From Silvimonas soli (lineage in GTDB: Bacteria; Pseudomonadota; Gammaproteobacteria; Burkholderiales; Chitinibacteraceae), in NCBI RefSeq assembly GCF_030035605.1, contig NZ_CP106736.1:2046001-2110000 (forward strand): DNA of 64,000 bases, read 5' to 3'. Made by a program: the position numbers and the translations under genes. The notes under the pieces are model-generated. The model was not told the DNA's origin. It worked only from the letters and a program-made list of their open reading frames with translations, and did not search any database. This document shows, one piece after another, positions 26,820 through 36,700 of this stretch (the first letter of the stretch is position 1; every line of letters begins with the position of its first letter).

Positions 26820-27149
26820 TCAGGCGTCGTAGTTACCTGGCGCAAGCACCGGCAAGCCATGCATGCCACGCGCCTTGTTGCAGTATTCGCTGCCAGCCGC
26901 GAACTCACGGCAAGTGCTGGAACGCTGGGTATAGATGCTGCAACTGACCGGCTGACCGATCTCGCCAGTCAGCGCCACACAGCGCACTGGCTTGTTCTCG
27001 GTACCGCGCATGGCAACGTGATGTGGGCTAATGGTGGTCGTCAGTTGCTGCGGCACTGAGCCGAACGGGTGGGCGTCTGTTTCGGCCCAGTAAAACGAGA
27101 CCCGGAAAGACGCGCAACAGGCGCCGCATTCCAGACACGGGTGAGTCAT
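26820..27149 (-). CDS. YkgJ family cysteine-cluster protein
   Basis: 109 residues with the CxxCxxCC motif at the start (PCLECGACCASFRVSFYW) and further Cys residues later (CVALTGEIG, CSIYTQRSSTCREF), typical of the YkgJ/UPF0153 zinc- or iron-chelating family. ATG at 27149 puts the motif at residue 4, as in the family. The frame stays open to 27362, but that extension is not protein-like. Confidence 0.87.
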   Translation of the reverse strand: MTHPCLECGACCASFRVSFYWAETDAHPFGSVPQQLTTTISPHHVAMRGTENKPVRCVALTGEIGQPVSCSIYTQRSSTCREFAAGSEYCNKARGMHGLPVLAPGNYDA

Positions 27150-27292
27150 GATTTCTGCTTGAAAACGAGGGCGTGGCGCATGATAGCGACCCGCCCCCTG
27201 CCCGGCAAACTGCCGCCGATGCCCGGGCAGATATGGCACACCACGCCACTTTCGGATGATGCTGGTCGATGAGTGCCACGCGCCATAGCTCG

Positions 27293-28156
27293 TCAATGCA
27301 GCGGCAAAGGTGGAATCGGGCCGGTTTCGGTCGCATCTGCGGTGGCACTCACTGCGCGCCAACGTTCCCCGGCGGCAGCACGATCTGCCTCGACCAGCCC
27401 GGCATAATGCAGCGCATCGCTCCCCAGCAAGAGATGCGCTGGCGGTGCGTCGTGATAGGCCAGACGCAACACCACTTGGGCAATGCGCGCCGGGTCACTG
27501 TTCTCATGACCGATATGCGGCTTGAGCAAAGCCAACAAGCCGCCGACCGAGGCTTCATATTCAGGCCACAACTGAGGGATGTACTGGCTGGCACGCTGAC
27601 CCCAGTTGGTGCGCATGCCACCGGGTTCGAGCGCGCACACCTTGATACCCAGCGGCGTCAGTTCTTGCGCCAATACTTCGGTAAACCCGCCCACCGCCCA
27701 TTTGGCCGCTTGATAAGCGCTCAAGCCCGGCGTGCCCATACGCCCGCCGACTGATGACACCTGGATAATGTGGCCCGAACGTTGCGCCCGCATCATCGGC
27801 ACTGCGGCGCGGCTCACATTCACCACGCCGAAAAAATTGGTGTCGATCTGCGCGGTAAAGTCTGCGGCGCTGGTTTGTTCGAACGGAGCGATGTGGCCGT
27901 AGCCCGCGTTGTTGATCACCACATCCAGCCGCCCGAATTCATCCACAGCCAGTTGCACTGCGGCGATGGCCGCTTGTTGATCAGTAACATCTAGCGCGGC
28001 GACCCTGACCTGATCGCCATAGCGTTCGCGCAGATCGGCCAGTTGTTGCGGATCGCGCGCGGTGGCAACCACTTGATCGCCCGCCGCCAGCGCCTCTTCG
28101 GCAATCGCCCGACCCAAGCCACTGGCGCTACCGGTTACTAACCAGACTTTGTACAT
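27293..28156 (-). CDS. SDR family oxidoreductase
   Basis: 287-residue classical short-chain dehydrogenase: TGSASGLG cofactor loop (residues 8-15), ALDVTD, INNAGYG, and VSSVGGRMGTPGLSAYQAAK with the Ser-Tyr-Lys triad. Similar to oxidoreductases annotated as NAD(P)-dependent ketoreductases. A TetR gene lies upstream on the same strand, with an imperfect inverted repeat in the 98-base gap, so TetR control is plausible. Confidence 0.88.
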   Translation of the reverse strand: MYKVWLVTGSASGLGRAIAEEALAAGDQVVATARDPQQLADLRERYGDQVRVAALDVTDQQAAIAAVQLAVDEFGRLDVVINNAGYGHIAPFEQTSAADFTAQIDTNFFGVVNVSRAAVPMMRAQRSGHIIQVSSVGGRMGTPGLSAYQAAKWAVGGFTEVLAQELTPLGIKVCALEPGGMRTNWGQRASQYIPQLWPEYEASVGGLLALLKPHIGHENSDPARIAQVVLRLAYHDAPPAHLLLGSDALHYAGLVEADRAAAGERWRAVSATADATETGPIPPLPLH

Positions 28157-28189
28157 GATGTGATCCTTTTGCTGAGATGACCAAGTTTA

Positions 28190-28207
28190 TGAGCGTTTAA
28201 TCACTCA
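28190..28207. promoter_or_regulatory. Imperfect inverted repeat upstream of the SDR gene
   Basis: TGAGCG (28190-28195) and CACTCA (28202-28207) are inverted with one mismatch and a 6-base AT spacer. They resemble the TGAGTA/TACTCA palindrome before the neighbouring tetR but with different spacing. Confidence 0.3.
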
Positions 28208-28254
28208 TTAATTGATCAATACAAAAATCGCACGCAAACAATGACCTGCTCTCA

Positions 28255-28827
28255 TTACTTGGCGGCGATGGCGTTCCAGAATGATTGAAACCCGGCGTCG
28301 GCATACATCTGCGCCTGTGCCGGTTCGCGGCTCATGAAATCCATGGTGGTTTCCGCCAGCGAACCCATGATGGCGCCGACAAACGCCGGTGGCTGGGCGC
28401 GTAATACGCCAGCGGCAATACTGTGCTGCACCAGCGTGTTGATATCAGCAAACGACCGCATACCCTGCGCTTTGCTGTCTTCGGTGACCCGGTCGGACAC
28501 CGACAATTGCGACAACGTTTTGCGGCTGGCCGGAAAAGCGACGCCCCATTCCACATACTTGTGCCAGAAATGACTGGCGCGGGTTTTGGCGTCACTTTTG
28601 TGCGGGTATGAATCCATCATGGTGTCACGCATGGTGGATTTGATCTGCAAATACAACTGATTAAGCAGGTCATCTTTGTTGGCAAAGTAGGTGAACAGCG
28701 TGCCTTCGGCCACGCCCGCCGCTTTGGCGATTTTTGAAGTGGGCGCACTCAGGCCTTCCTGCGCGATCACTTGTTCAGCGGCGGCAAGAATGGCATTGCG
28801 TTTGTCTTCACTTCTGGGTCGGGCCAT
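28255..28827 (-). CDS. TetR family transcriptional regulator
   Basis: 190 residues. The N-terminal helix-turn-helix (ILAAAEQVIAQEGLSAPTSK ... AEGTLFTYFANKDDLL) is a canonical TetR domain; the rest is the helical ligand-binding part. ATG at 28827 follows CGCCATGG context without a strong ribosome site. A perfect palindrome lies 29 bases upstream, consistent with autoregulation, and the downstream SDR is the probable target. Confidence 0.87.
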   Translation of the reverse strand: MARPRSEDKRNAILAAAEQVIAQEGLSAPTSKIAKAAGVAEGTLFTYFANKDDLLNQLYLQIKSTMRDTMMDSYPHKSDAKTRASHFWHKYVEWGVAFPASRKTLSQLSVSDRVTEDSKAQGMRSFADINTLVQHSIAAGVLRAQPPAFVGAIMGSLAETTMDFMSREPAQAQMYADAGFQSFWNAIAAK

Positions 28828-28855
28828 GGCGGAATTTTGGCGCTTGAATATTAAC

Positions 28856-28869
28856 TGAGTAAGTACTCA
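28856..28869. promoter_or_regulatory. Palindrome TGAGTA-AG-TACTCA upstream of tetR
   Basis: Perfect 6-bp arms with 2-base spacer, 29 bases upstream of the tetR start codon (minus strand). Probable TetR autoregulatory operator. Confidence 0.5.
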
Positions 28870-28957
28870 ATTATAGGGAGCGAACCTCGTCAACACAAGC
28901 ACCGTGCATCGCCGCCCAGAACAGCAAGCCGTAAACCAGCACCAGCAGCGAGAATCA

Positions 28958-29530
28958 CTACTCACTTTTTGAGTTGGCCAGCATATGGCGCGCCATTTCC
29001 AGATGGTCATTGATGGTCGGCAAGGTCATCTGGGCATAGCTGACCAGGTCTTTGTCTTTGCCATCTTTCACATACGCTGTGAACAACTTCTGGGCATCCA
29101 GATGCCCTTTCAAACCGGCGATGCCGATATAGTCATGTTCCAGCTGTGGTGCTGGAAGCTGGCTCAAGCGGTCATACAACTGCTGGTCTTGCACACTCAA
29201 ACCATCGGGCAGTTTCACGCCTTTGAGTTCAGCCAGTTGGCGCAGGCTGTCCTGATTGGTGCGATGCTCATCCATCATGCGCTGGGCAAAGAATTTCACC
29301 TCCGGCACGGCGGTTTTTTTCAGCACCAGTTCGCCCAGACGGATTTCGGCCAGATTGGCGCGCGCGGCGTTGTCGATAAATGTGGCCTCCAGCGGTGCCA
29401 CCGGGGTACGCACCGCAGCGGCGCTGGCGGGAGAAGCCACCGGCGCATCGGCCGCCTGACTAAAATTGGCGCTCGTCCATAACAGCAGCGCGGGGAGCAG
29501 GCAGGGAACAAATCGGGGTAACCGGATCAT
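28958..29530 (-). CDS. DUF4142 exported protein
   Basis: 190 residues. Signal peptide (LPRFVPCLLPALLLWTSANF ... QAAD), an Ala/Pro linker, then a helical DUF4142 domain with AEIRLGELVLKKTAVPEVKFFAQRMMDEH, a ferritin-like pattern. GGAG lies 6 bases before the ATG at 29530; the frame continues upstream to 29998 but that part is not protein-like. Periplasmic or outer-membrane location inferred; function unknown. Confidence 0.85.
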   Translation of the reverse strand: MIRLPRFVPCLLPALLLWTSANFSQAADAPVASPASAAAVRTPVAPLEATFIDNAARANLAEIRLGELVLKKTAVPEVKFFAQRMMDEHRTNQDSLRQLAELKGVKLPDGLSVQDQQLYDRLSQLPAPQLEHDYIGIAGLKGHLDAQKLFTAYVKDGKDKDLVSYAQMTLPTINDHLEMARHMLANSKSE

Positions 29531-29533
29531 GAT

Positions 29534-29888
29534 GAACTCCTTCACGATCGCCAGACAGCATCTGGCGCTATAACAAATATCGATTCCCGATTGTTGAGCG
29601 CGTCGGCCTATGTAACTGTCGGTGGGCGCGGCGAGCCACGGCTGAAAACGCCCAAAATGCTGTCCGTCTTTACCTACATACTGGTTTGCGGGTTCCAAAT
29701 GGCCGGTTTTTGGCACGCTGGTAGATTGATTAGCCGCATTGGCTTGAGAAATGGTGATCCGGCCCGCACTGTGTTTGCTACCAACCAGGCAAGTCTCCCG
29801 CGTATTGCGCGGGCTTGTTGACTGATGTGTCATCCCCGTTACCCGGGAGCCAGCCTCGCGGGTTTTTCTGCTTTGCAAAGGACCGACC
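29534..29888. other. Intergenic region between DUF4142 and GST genes
   Basis: 355 bases between divergent genes, with no gene. Near 29798-29816 it has a CCCGCG/CGCGGG hairpin and, just before the GST gene, a weak ACCCG/CGGGT hairpin followed by TTTTT (about 29837-29868). Promoters of both genes must lie here, but no operator is clear. Confidence 0.4.
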
Positions 29889-30593
29889 ATGGCTGATCTT
29901 TCCGCGTTCCCGATTACCCACAAATGGCCGCCACAGCAGCCCGACCTGCTGCAGTTGTACTCACTGCCGACTCCCAACGGCGTGAAAGTGTCGATCATGC
30001 TGGAAGAAACCGGCCTGGCCTACGAGCCGCATCTGGTGCGTTTTGATACCAATGACCAGATGTCGGCGGAGTTCCTTTCGCTCAATCCCAATAACAAGAT
30101 CCCGGCCATCCTTGACCCCAATGGCCCGGGTGGCAAACCGCTGCCCTTGTTTGAATCGGGCGCCATTCTGGTTTACCTGGCCGACAAAACCGGACAACTG
30201 ATGCCCAGCGATCCGGCAGCGCGCTACGAAACCTTGCAGTGGGTGATGTTCCAGATGGGCGGGATTGGCCCGATGTTTGGGCAGTTGGGATTCTTCAACA
30301 AATTTGCTGGCAAAGACTACGAAGACAAACGCCCGCGTGATCGTTACGTCGCGGAATCACGGCGTTTGCTGGGCGTGCTCAATCAACGCCTGGCCGGGCG
30401 TCAGTGGCTGATGGGCGACGACTACAGCATTGCCGACATCGCCGTTTTCCCGTGGGTGAATAATCTGATTGGATTTTATGAAGCGGGTGATCTGGTCGGC
30501 TTTGCCGACTTCACCGAGGTAAACCGGGTCTTGCAAGCTTTCCTCGCACGCCCGGCAGTGGTCCGCGGATTGGGTATTCCCAAGCGCGTGTAG
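29889..30593 (+). CDS. Glutathione S-transferase, YghU/YfcG (Nu) type
   Basis: 234 residues. Thioredoxin-like N-domain (DLLQLYSLPTPNGVKVSIML, NPNNKIPAILDPNGP, LFESGAILVYLAD) and helical C-domain with DDYSIADIAVFPWVNN. The TPNGVK active-site region and LNPNNKIPAI are characteristic of Nu-class enzymes, which act mainly as disulfide-bond oxidoreductases with two bound glutathiones. AAAGGA precedes the ATG. Single gene, closed by a GC-rich hairpin. Confidence 0.88.
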   Translation: MADLSAFPITHKWPPQQPDLLQLYSLPTPNGVKVSIMLEETGLAYEPHLVRFDTNDQMSAEFLSLNPNNKIPAILDPNGPGGKPLPLFESGAILVYLADKTGQLMPSDPAARYETLQWVMFQMGGIGPMFGQLGFFNKFAGKDYEDKRPRDRYVAESRRLLGVLNQRLAGRQWLMGDDYSIADIAVFPWVNNLIGFYEAGDLVGFADFTEVNRVLQAFLARPAVVRGLGIPKRV

Positions 30594-30622
30594 CCTGGTC
30601 TTCGCCCGGAGAGATATCCAGC

Positions 30623-30659
30623 AACAAGGCCGCGACAGTAACAGCGTCGCGGCCTTGTT
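30623..30659. terminator. GC-rich hairpin between GST and TAXI genes
   Basis: 14-bp perfect stem (AACAAGGCCGCGAC at 30623-30636 with its complement at 30646-30659) between convergent genes. No long T-run on either strand, but stem strength and position support termination. Confidence 0.7.
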
Positions 30660-30671
30660 ACGTCTGGCGCA

Positions 30672-32030
30672 CTAAGCAGGCGTCGCAGCTTCGCGGCGGG
30701 ATGCATCGCTGAGCCGTTCGCGCACAAAGCTCACGTGTTCTCGCAGCACATAAAACGCATCGGCATAGGCCAGTGGCATCTTCATGCGGTTCACGCTCTC
30801 TTCGATGGCATCCAGCTCTTTCACCAGCGCCTCGCGCTCGGCGCCCTGGGTGTTGCTCATGGCGCCACGCTCAATGGCAATCAACAAGCCATACCAGCGG
30901 TAAATCCGCGAGCGCACGCGCCAGCGATACAACGCCGGCAAAGCGCGCATCGCCGGCACCAGCAACACGGCGATAGGCACCAGCAGTACGACCAGCCGAT
31001 CCAGCAAGCTGGCCACCCAGAACGGCAAACTGCGATACAAAAAGCTTTTGCCCGACTTGTAATAGCGCGCCGCATCATCGCTGATGCGGTATTCATGTGC
31101 CTCGGGGTTGGGAAATTCGCCCGCGTGTTGCAACAAGCCAGATTTGCCGTGGACTTCTTGCGCTGCCTCAATCAGCAAATCGGAGATAGCCGGATGCAAA
31201 CTGGAACGCGCCACCAGCTCCACCATCGGGCTGATCAAATGGACGGTATTGGGCGGCTCATTTTTGCCCAGATTCAGCACGCCCGGCGGCAGGTCGATTT
31301 CATCCAGATAAGTGAAGCGCCGGGTATAGGCAGCGGCTTGGGCGAAATCCATGGTGGAAATGCCTGGCCGATGCAACACGCTCACCATGGTGGCGCGTGA
31401 GGCAGAGCCACCGTCAAAGAACGCGGCATCAAGATTGCCAGCAGCCAGCTCGTTGGCGGCTTGTTCACCATCCACCGGCACCAGCGTGGTCGGGCCGCCT
31501 GGCACGATGCCGTTGGCCTTGAGCAAATCCAGTGCGATCACCCGCGTGCCGCTGCCCTCTTCGCCCACGCCGATCCGCATCCCGGTAAATTGCGACAATT
31601 GCGTAATGTTTTCGCCACGATACAAAACCAGAATCGGCGCATGAAACACGCTGCCCAGAGACATCAGCGAAGAGGTATCCAGACCACCCGCGACGCCGCC
31701 TTGCACCAGCGCGATGTCCACAGGCTGTTTGGGGTCGAGCAAGCGTTGCAGATTCTGCACCGAGCCCCCTGACGGCAGCACCTTGAGCGTGATGCCATTG
31801 CGCGCGAGGATCTTCTTGTAGGCCATTGCCGTCGGCATGAACGAACTGTCTTGCGGCCCGGCGCTCATCACAATGGTCTTGGGCGGTGCGGGCTCTACCA
31901 GCCACACCAGCAAGCCCCCGGCGATCAGGAACAAGCCCAGAATGGCGATCCACAAAATGATGAGTTCGCGTTTTGAGGTCACCGTCCGCGGATTGAGCCG
32001 GGCGAAACGGGATAGGTGGGCAAGGGGCAT
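30672..32030 (-). CDS. TAXI family (TRAP-type) solute-binding protein with membrane anchors
   Basis: 452 residues. One N-terminal helix (about 24-46) anchors a periplasmic TAXI binding domain (IVMSAGPQDSSFMPTAMAYK, LPSGGSVQNL, VALVQGG-like text, GVGEEGSGTR). Two further hydrophobic helices (about 345-385) and a cytoplasmic coiled tail follow. Family members bind small organic acids or amino acids. No TRAP permease is nearby and the protein is membrane-tethered, so sensing or partnering with a distant permease is possible. Confidence 0.85.
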   Translation of the reverse strand: MPLAHLSRFARLNPRTVTSKRELIILWIAILGLFLIAGGLLVWLVEPAPPKTIVMSAGPQDSSFMPTAMAYKKILARNGITLKVLPSGGSVQNLQRLLDPKQPVDIALVQGGVAGGLDTSSLMSLGSVFHAPILVLYRGENITQLSQFTGMRIGVGEEGSGTRVIALDLLKANGIVPGGPTTLVPVDGEQAANELAAGNLDAAFFDGGSASRATMVSVLHRPGISTMDFAQAAAYTRRFTYLDEIDLPPGVLNLGKNEPPNTVHLISPMVELVARSSLHPAISDLLIEAAQEVHGKSGLLQHAGEFPNPEAHEYRISDDAARYYKSGKSFLYRSLPFWVASLLDRLVVLLVPIAVLLVPAMRALPALYRWRVRSRIYRWYGLLIAIERGAMSNTQGAEREALVKELDAIEESVNRMKMPLAYADAFYVLREHVSFVRERLSDASRREAATPA

Positions 32031-32199
32031 GGGATAACGTCCAGAGCTGAGGTGGGCGGTAGTTTAGCTTGGGCGGTCAAGGCGGGATATGAGGTGCAAC
32101 TGGCAGTGGATTGCCAAGCCACAGACTGTGGCGCCAATGCCATCACCCGACCGTGGAGGCGATCATCAGGACGAGTAAAAGCGCAGTGCTGCAGATACC

Positions 32200-32228
32200 A
32201 AAAGGGCCGCAAAGACACGGCCCTTTTT
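32200..32228. terminator. Terminator downstream of the efflux operon
   Basis: AAAAGGGCCG (32200-32209) pairs with CGGCCCTTTT (32218-32227) around an 8-base loop. T-runs on both sides serve the minus-strand OMF gene ending at 32257. Confidence 0.85.
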
Positions 32229-32256
32229 CGCTTGCTGGCACCAGCGGAACCATGCC

Positions 32257-33771
32257 TTATGGTTTTGCCGTATTACTGGTCGATTTGCCCACCACAGTCT
32301 CATGCAGGCTGTTGCCTTCGTAGTCCTCCGGTGGATTGCCCATGGCGTCGAACAGGGCAGCGGTGTCGGCCAGGCGCGCTGCTCGTGCCCGCACAAACTG
32401 CACGTGCGCACTTTGGTACTGTTGTCCGGCGGTAAGCGTGGCGTAGAACGGCAACGCGCCCAGTTGGTAACGCGCTTGCGTGTTGCTGGACATCTCGCGG
32501 GCGGCATTGGCGGCGCGCTGGGTCTGGTTGAGCAGATTAGCGTCTTCCTCCAGCGAAACCAGCGTATCGGCCACATTCTGGAATGCCGACAAAACGGTCT
32601 GCCGGTATTGCGCGACGGCGGCTTCGTTGGTGGACTCATATTGATGCTTGCGCGCAACCAGCGCGCCACCGTGAAACAGCGGTTGCGTCAGCGTGGCGCC
32701 CACGCTCCAGATCACTCCGGCAGGCGAAGTGAAACTGGACCAGTCAAAGCCGCCGCGCCCATAGGCGGCGGATAATGTCAGCGAAGGAAACATCGATGCC
32801 GTCGCAGCTCCGGCTTCATCGGCGGTCAGTCGCACCGCAGCCTCGGCCGCCAGGATATCCGGGCGCTGATGTAACAAGGTGGTCGGCACCGCCAGCGGAA
32901 CATTGGCAGGCAGATGCAGCTCACTCAACGCCAGCGGTTGCGGCGCCTGGTCCGGCGTGCGGCCCAGCAGCACGGCCTGAGCATGGCGCACGGCCAGCAA
33001 TTGCTGGCGCAAAGTGGGCAAGGTGGCGGCGGCATTGGCGGCGTCCTGTTCCGCCGACAGCATATCGTCACGCGAAGCACTGCCTAGCTCGAAGCGCGCC
33101 GCCATTTGTTGGGCGCGCTGTTCACCCAGCGCCACCAGTTGCGTGGTGGCGTTCAGTTGTTCTTGTAGCGAAGCCGCGTTGATAGTCGCAACCACGATAT
33201 TGGTCGCCAGCGCGCGGCGGGTGGCTTCCAGCTGGAACGCTTGTTGTTGCACTTGCCCGGCCAGCGCCCGGTCGGCGAGGATGGCAGCGCCGAAGAAGTC
33301 AAAGGTGTATGACGCCTGAATCTGCGCGGCGAAGACATTCTCGATAAAGGTTTGCTGGGTCAGTAGCGGAATCAAGGTGCGCTCGCGCGTTGGACTGAAG
33401 CCCACATCGACCGTCGGATATAACGAATCGCCAATTTGCGAGCGCAGCGCTTCACGAGCGGCTTGGAGTGTGTGCTGGGCGGCAGCCAGCGACTGATTGT
33501 TTTCCAGCCCTTCGGCCACCAGTGCATTCAATGCCTCGGACTGGTACGCCTGCCACCATTCAGGTACCGGTGTTGCACCAATCTCCAGGGTTTGCGCTAC
33601 GCCATCGGCCATAGGCAATGCTGCGGGCTGACTTGCAGTGACTGGGGCCGCAGAATAGTGCTCGGGAGCAGGCATCACCGGCGGATTACGGTCCGGCCCA
33701 AACGCGCCGCAAGCGGCCAGGCTGAGTGCCAGCGTGGCCAGACTAAAACGCTGGATCGAAGACTTGTTCAT
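32257..33771 (-). CDS. Outer-membrane efflux protein (OMF, NodT/OprM family)
   Basis: 504 residues with lipoprotein signal (LALSLAACGAFG, Cys at lipobox) and two OEP repeats of long helices, e.g. ALVAEGLENNQSLAAAQHTLQ and AAVAQYRQTVLSAFQNVAD. It forms the TolC-like outer-membrane channel of the tripartite pump encoded upstream. Its ATGA start overlaps the RND stop by 4 bases, so the three genes are translationally linked. Confidence 0.92.
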   Translation of the reverse strand: MNKSSIQRFSLATLALSLAACGAFGPDRNPPVMPAPEHYSAAPVTASQPAALPMADGVAQTLEIGATPVPEWWQAYQSEALNALVAEGLENNQSLAAAQHTLQAAREALRSQIGDSLYPTVDVGFSPTRERTLIPLLTQQTFIENVFAAQIQASYTFDFFGAAILADRALAGQVQQQAFQLEATRRALATNIVVATINAASLQEQLNATTQLVALGEQRAQQMAARFELGSASRDDMLSAEQDAANAAATLPTLRQQLLAVRHAQAVLLGRTPDQAPQPLALSELHLPANVPLAVPTTLLHQRPDILAAEAAVRLTADEAGAATASMFPSLTLSAAYGRGGFDWSSFTSPAGVIWSVGATLTQPLFHGGALVARKHQYESTNEAAVAQYRQTVLSAFQNVADTLVSLEEDANLLNQTQRAANAAREMSSNTQARYQLGALPFYATLTAGQQYQSAHVQFVRARAARLADTAALFDAMGNPPEDYEGNSLHETVVGKSTSNTAKP

Positions 33772-36700
33772 GGTGTGGTCTCCTGCCGCGCTTCATCGCG
33801 TTTGACGCGGAACCACAAGGCGTACAGTGCGGGCAGATAAAACAGTGTGAGGATCGTGGCCACGGTAATGCCGCCCATCAAAGCGGTCGCCATCGGGCCA
33901 AAGAAGTTGCTGTGCAGCAGCGGAATCAACGCCAGCACTGCCGCAGCGGCAGTGAGCGTGATCGGCCGGAAGCGCCGCACCGTGGCGCCAATGATGGCGT
34001 CAAAACGGTTGTGCCCGGCGCGGATATCCTGCTCGATCTGGTCCACCAGAATCACCGAGTTACGCATGATGATGCCGAACATGGCGATCGTACCCAGCAT
34101 GGCCACAAAGCCAAACGGCATGCGGAACAACAACAGCGCCAGCACCACGCCAATCAAACCCAGCGGCGCAGTCAGCACCACCATCAACACCCGGCTGAAG
34201 CTTTGTAATTGCACCATCAGCAGCACCAGCACCACGATGACCAGAATCGGCATCTGCACATTGATGGAGGCCTGTGCCTTGGCGTTTTCTTCCACCGCGC
34301 CGCCGACCTCAATGCGATAACCAATGGGCAGTTGCGCCCGCAAACTGGCCAGTTTGGGATCAATGGCATCGGTCACATTGATGCCTTGCGCTCCGTGTTG
34401 CACGTCCGATTGCACGGTAATGGTCGGCTGGCGATCACGCTCCCACACCACCGCGTATTCCAGGCCATAGGTAAAGCGCCCGAGCGCCGCCAGCGGCACG
34501 GCGGTGCCATTGCTCGAAGGCAACGCCAGCCGTTCAATTTGCGAGGGATCGATACGGTCATGCTCTGGCGCGCGCAGATCGACGCCTATCAACTGATCGC
34601 GTTCACGAAACTGGGTGATGGTGTAACCAGTGAGCGACATTTGCAGATAATTGGCGACATCCTGCGACGACACATTCAGCGCCCGCGCTTTGGTCTGGTC
34701 CAGTTCAAAGCGCACAGACCGCTCACCCGGCTCATCCCAGTCAAACTGCACATTCGTGGTATCCGGATTGGCCCGCATCACAGCGGCGACTTGTTCGGCC
34801 AACTGGCGCACGGTGGCAATTTCCGGGCCGGTTACCCGGAATTGCACCGGAAACCCAATCGGCGGGCCGTTTTCCAGGCGGCTGATGCGCGAACGAATGG
34901 TGGGGAATTCGTTATGCAGGACCGGCTCCAGATCCGCCGCCAGCTTTTCCCGATCCGCAATGGTTTTGGCGGTGATCACCACCTGGGCGAAGTTGGGCTT
35001 GGCCAGTTGTTCATCCAGCGGCAGATAAAAACGCGGCGCGCCTGAGCCGACAAAATCGACAAAGTGGTCAATCTCCGGGCGTTTGGCCAGAGTGGCTTCG
35101 AAGCGCTGGGTTTCACGCAGGGTGGCGGCAAACGACGCGCCATCCGGCAGGCTCAGATCCACCAGCAGTTCGGTACGGTCAGAACTGGGGAAGAACTGCT
35201 GCGGCACCAGCGTGAACGCAGCCATGGCAGCGACAAACAGCGCCAGCGTAATCAGCAACACCAGCCCGCGCCGATCCACACACCAGCCGATCCAGCCGCG
35301 CAGCCGTTTGTAAAAGCGCGTGTCGTAAATGTCGTGATGCGCGGCTTGATTGGCATCGTCGTGATGCCCGAAAGCGCGCCGGTTAGGGTGCTCAGACAAA
35401 ATACGGTAGCCAAATAACGGGATGACCACCACCGCCGCCAGCCACGACAACAGCAGCGCAATGGCCGACACCTCAAAGATTGAACGCGTGTATTCGCCGG
35501 TGGCCGATTCGGCCAGCGCAATCGGCAAGAAGCCAGCCACAGTAACCAGCGTTCCGGTCAGCATCGGAAAAGCCGTGCTGGTATAGGCAAATGCGGCGGC
35601 GCGCATGCGGTCGTAGCCTTGCTCCAGCTTCACCGCCATCATTTCCACGGCGATGATGGCATCGTCAACCAGCAAACCCAGCGCCAGAATCAGCGTGCCC
35701 AGCGATACCTTGTGCAGGCCGATGCCAAACAAGTGCATGAACAAGACCGTGGCCGCGAGCACCAGCGGAATGGAGATCACCACCACCATGCCGGTGCGCA
35801 AACCCAGGCTGATCAGGCTGACGACCAGCACAATGCCGATGGCTTCGGCCACGGCTTCAACAAAGTCATCAATCGAGTGCGATACCGCGTGCGGCATGCT
35901 GGAGACTTCCACCAGCTTCAGACCTGCTGGCAATAACTCCTGCAAGCGTTTGGTCTTGGCATCCAGCGCTTTACCGAGGGCGATGACGTCCGCAGTCGGC
36001 GCCATGGTGATGCCCATGCCCAACGCATTCTGGTTATTGACGCGCATGTATTCGGTGGGCGGATCGGTATAACCGCGCTTGATTTTCGCGATATCGCCCA
36101 GCCGGATCACGCGGCCATTTACCCGAATCAAGGTGTCCGCCAGTTGCTCGACACTCTGGAATTGACCGCTCGGCCGCACAAAGACGCGGTCATCTGCGGT
36201 AGTGAACACGCCGGCGGCGGCGACCGTGTTCTGTGCGTTAACGGCGTCGGCAATTTGCTGCGGGGTCAGTCCCAGTTTGGCCAGTTGCGCATTGGCGATC
36301 TCGACGTAAATCCGCTGTTCCTGGTCAGCAATGAAATCGACCTTGTTTACACCGGGCACGCGCAATAACTCCACGCGCAAACGTTCGGCGTAATCGTGCA
36401 TCTGCGCAAAGGAGAAACCATCACCCTGCAGCGCATACAGATTGGTGTACACGTCGCCAAATTCATCATCAAAGTACGGCCCTTGCACCCCGGACGGCAG
36501 CGTATAGGCGATATCGCCCACTTTCTTGCGCACCTGATACCAGGTGTCCGGCACTTGCGCGGGCGGCGCGGCGTCTTTGATGGTGAAGAACAGCAATGAC
36601 TCGCCAGGCCGGGAATAACTGTTCAGGAAATCGACATCCGGCGTTTCCTGGAGTTTGCGGGCGATGCGGTCAGTCACTTGTTCCTGCACCTGGCGCGCGG

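Noticed and set aside
29798..29868. Riboswitch upstream of the GST gene
   Set aside because: Two GC hairpins and a short T-run are visible, but no conserved riboswitch core could be recognised.
29531..29998. N-terminal extension of the DUF4142 gene
   Set aside because: The extension is not protein-like and the internal ATG at 29530 has a GGAG site followed at once by a signal peptide.
34209..35045. 278-codon plus-strand ORF opposite the RND permease
   Set aside because: Antisense shadow of a conserved gene in GC-rich DNA; composition is His/Arg-rich and unlike a protein family.
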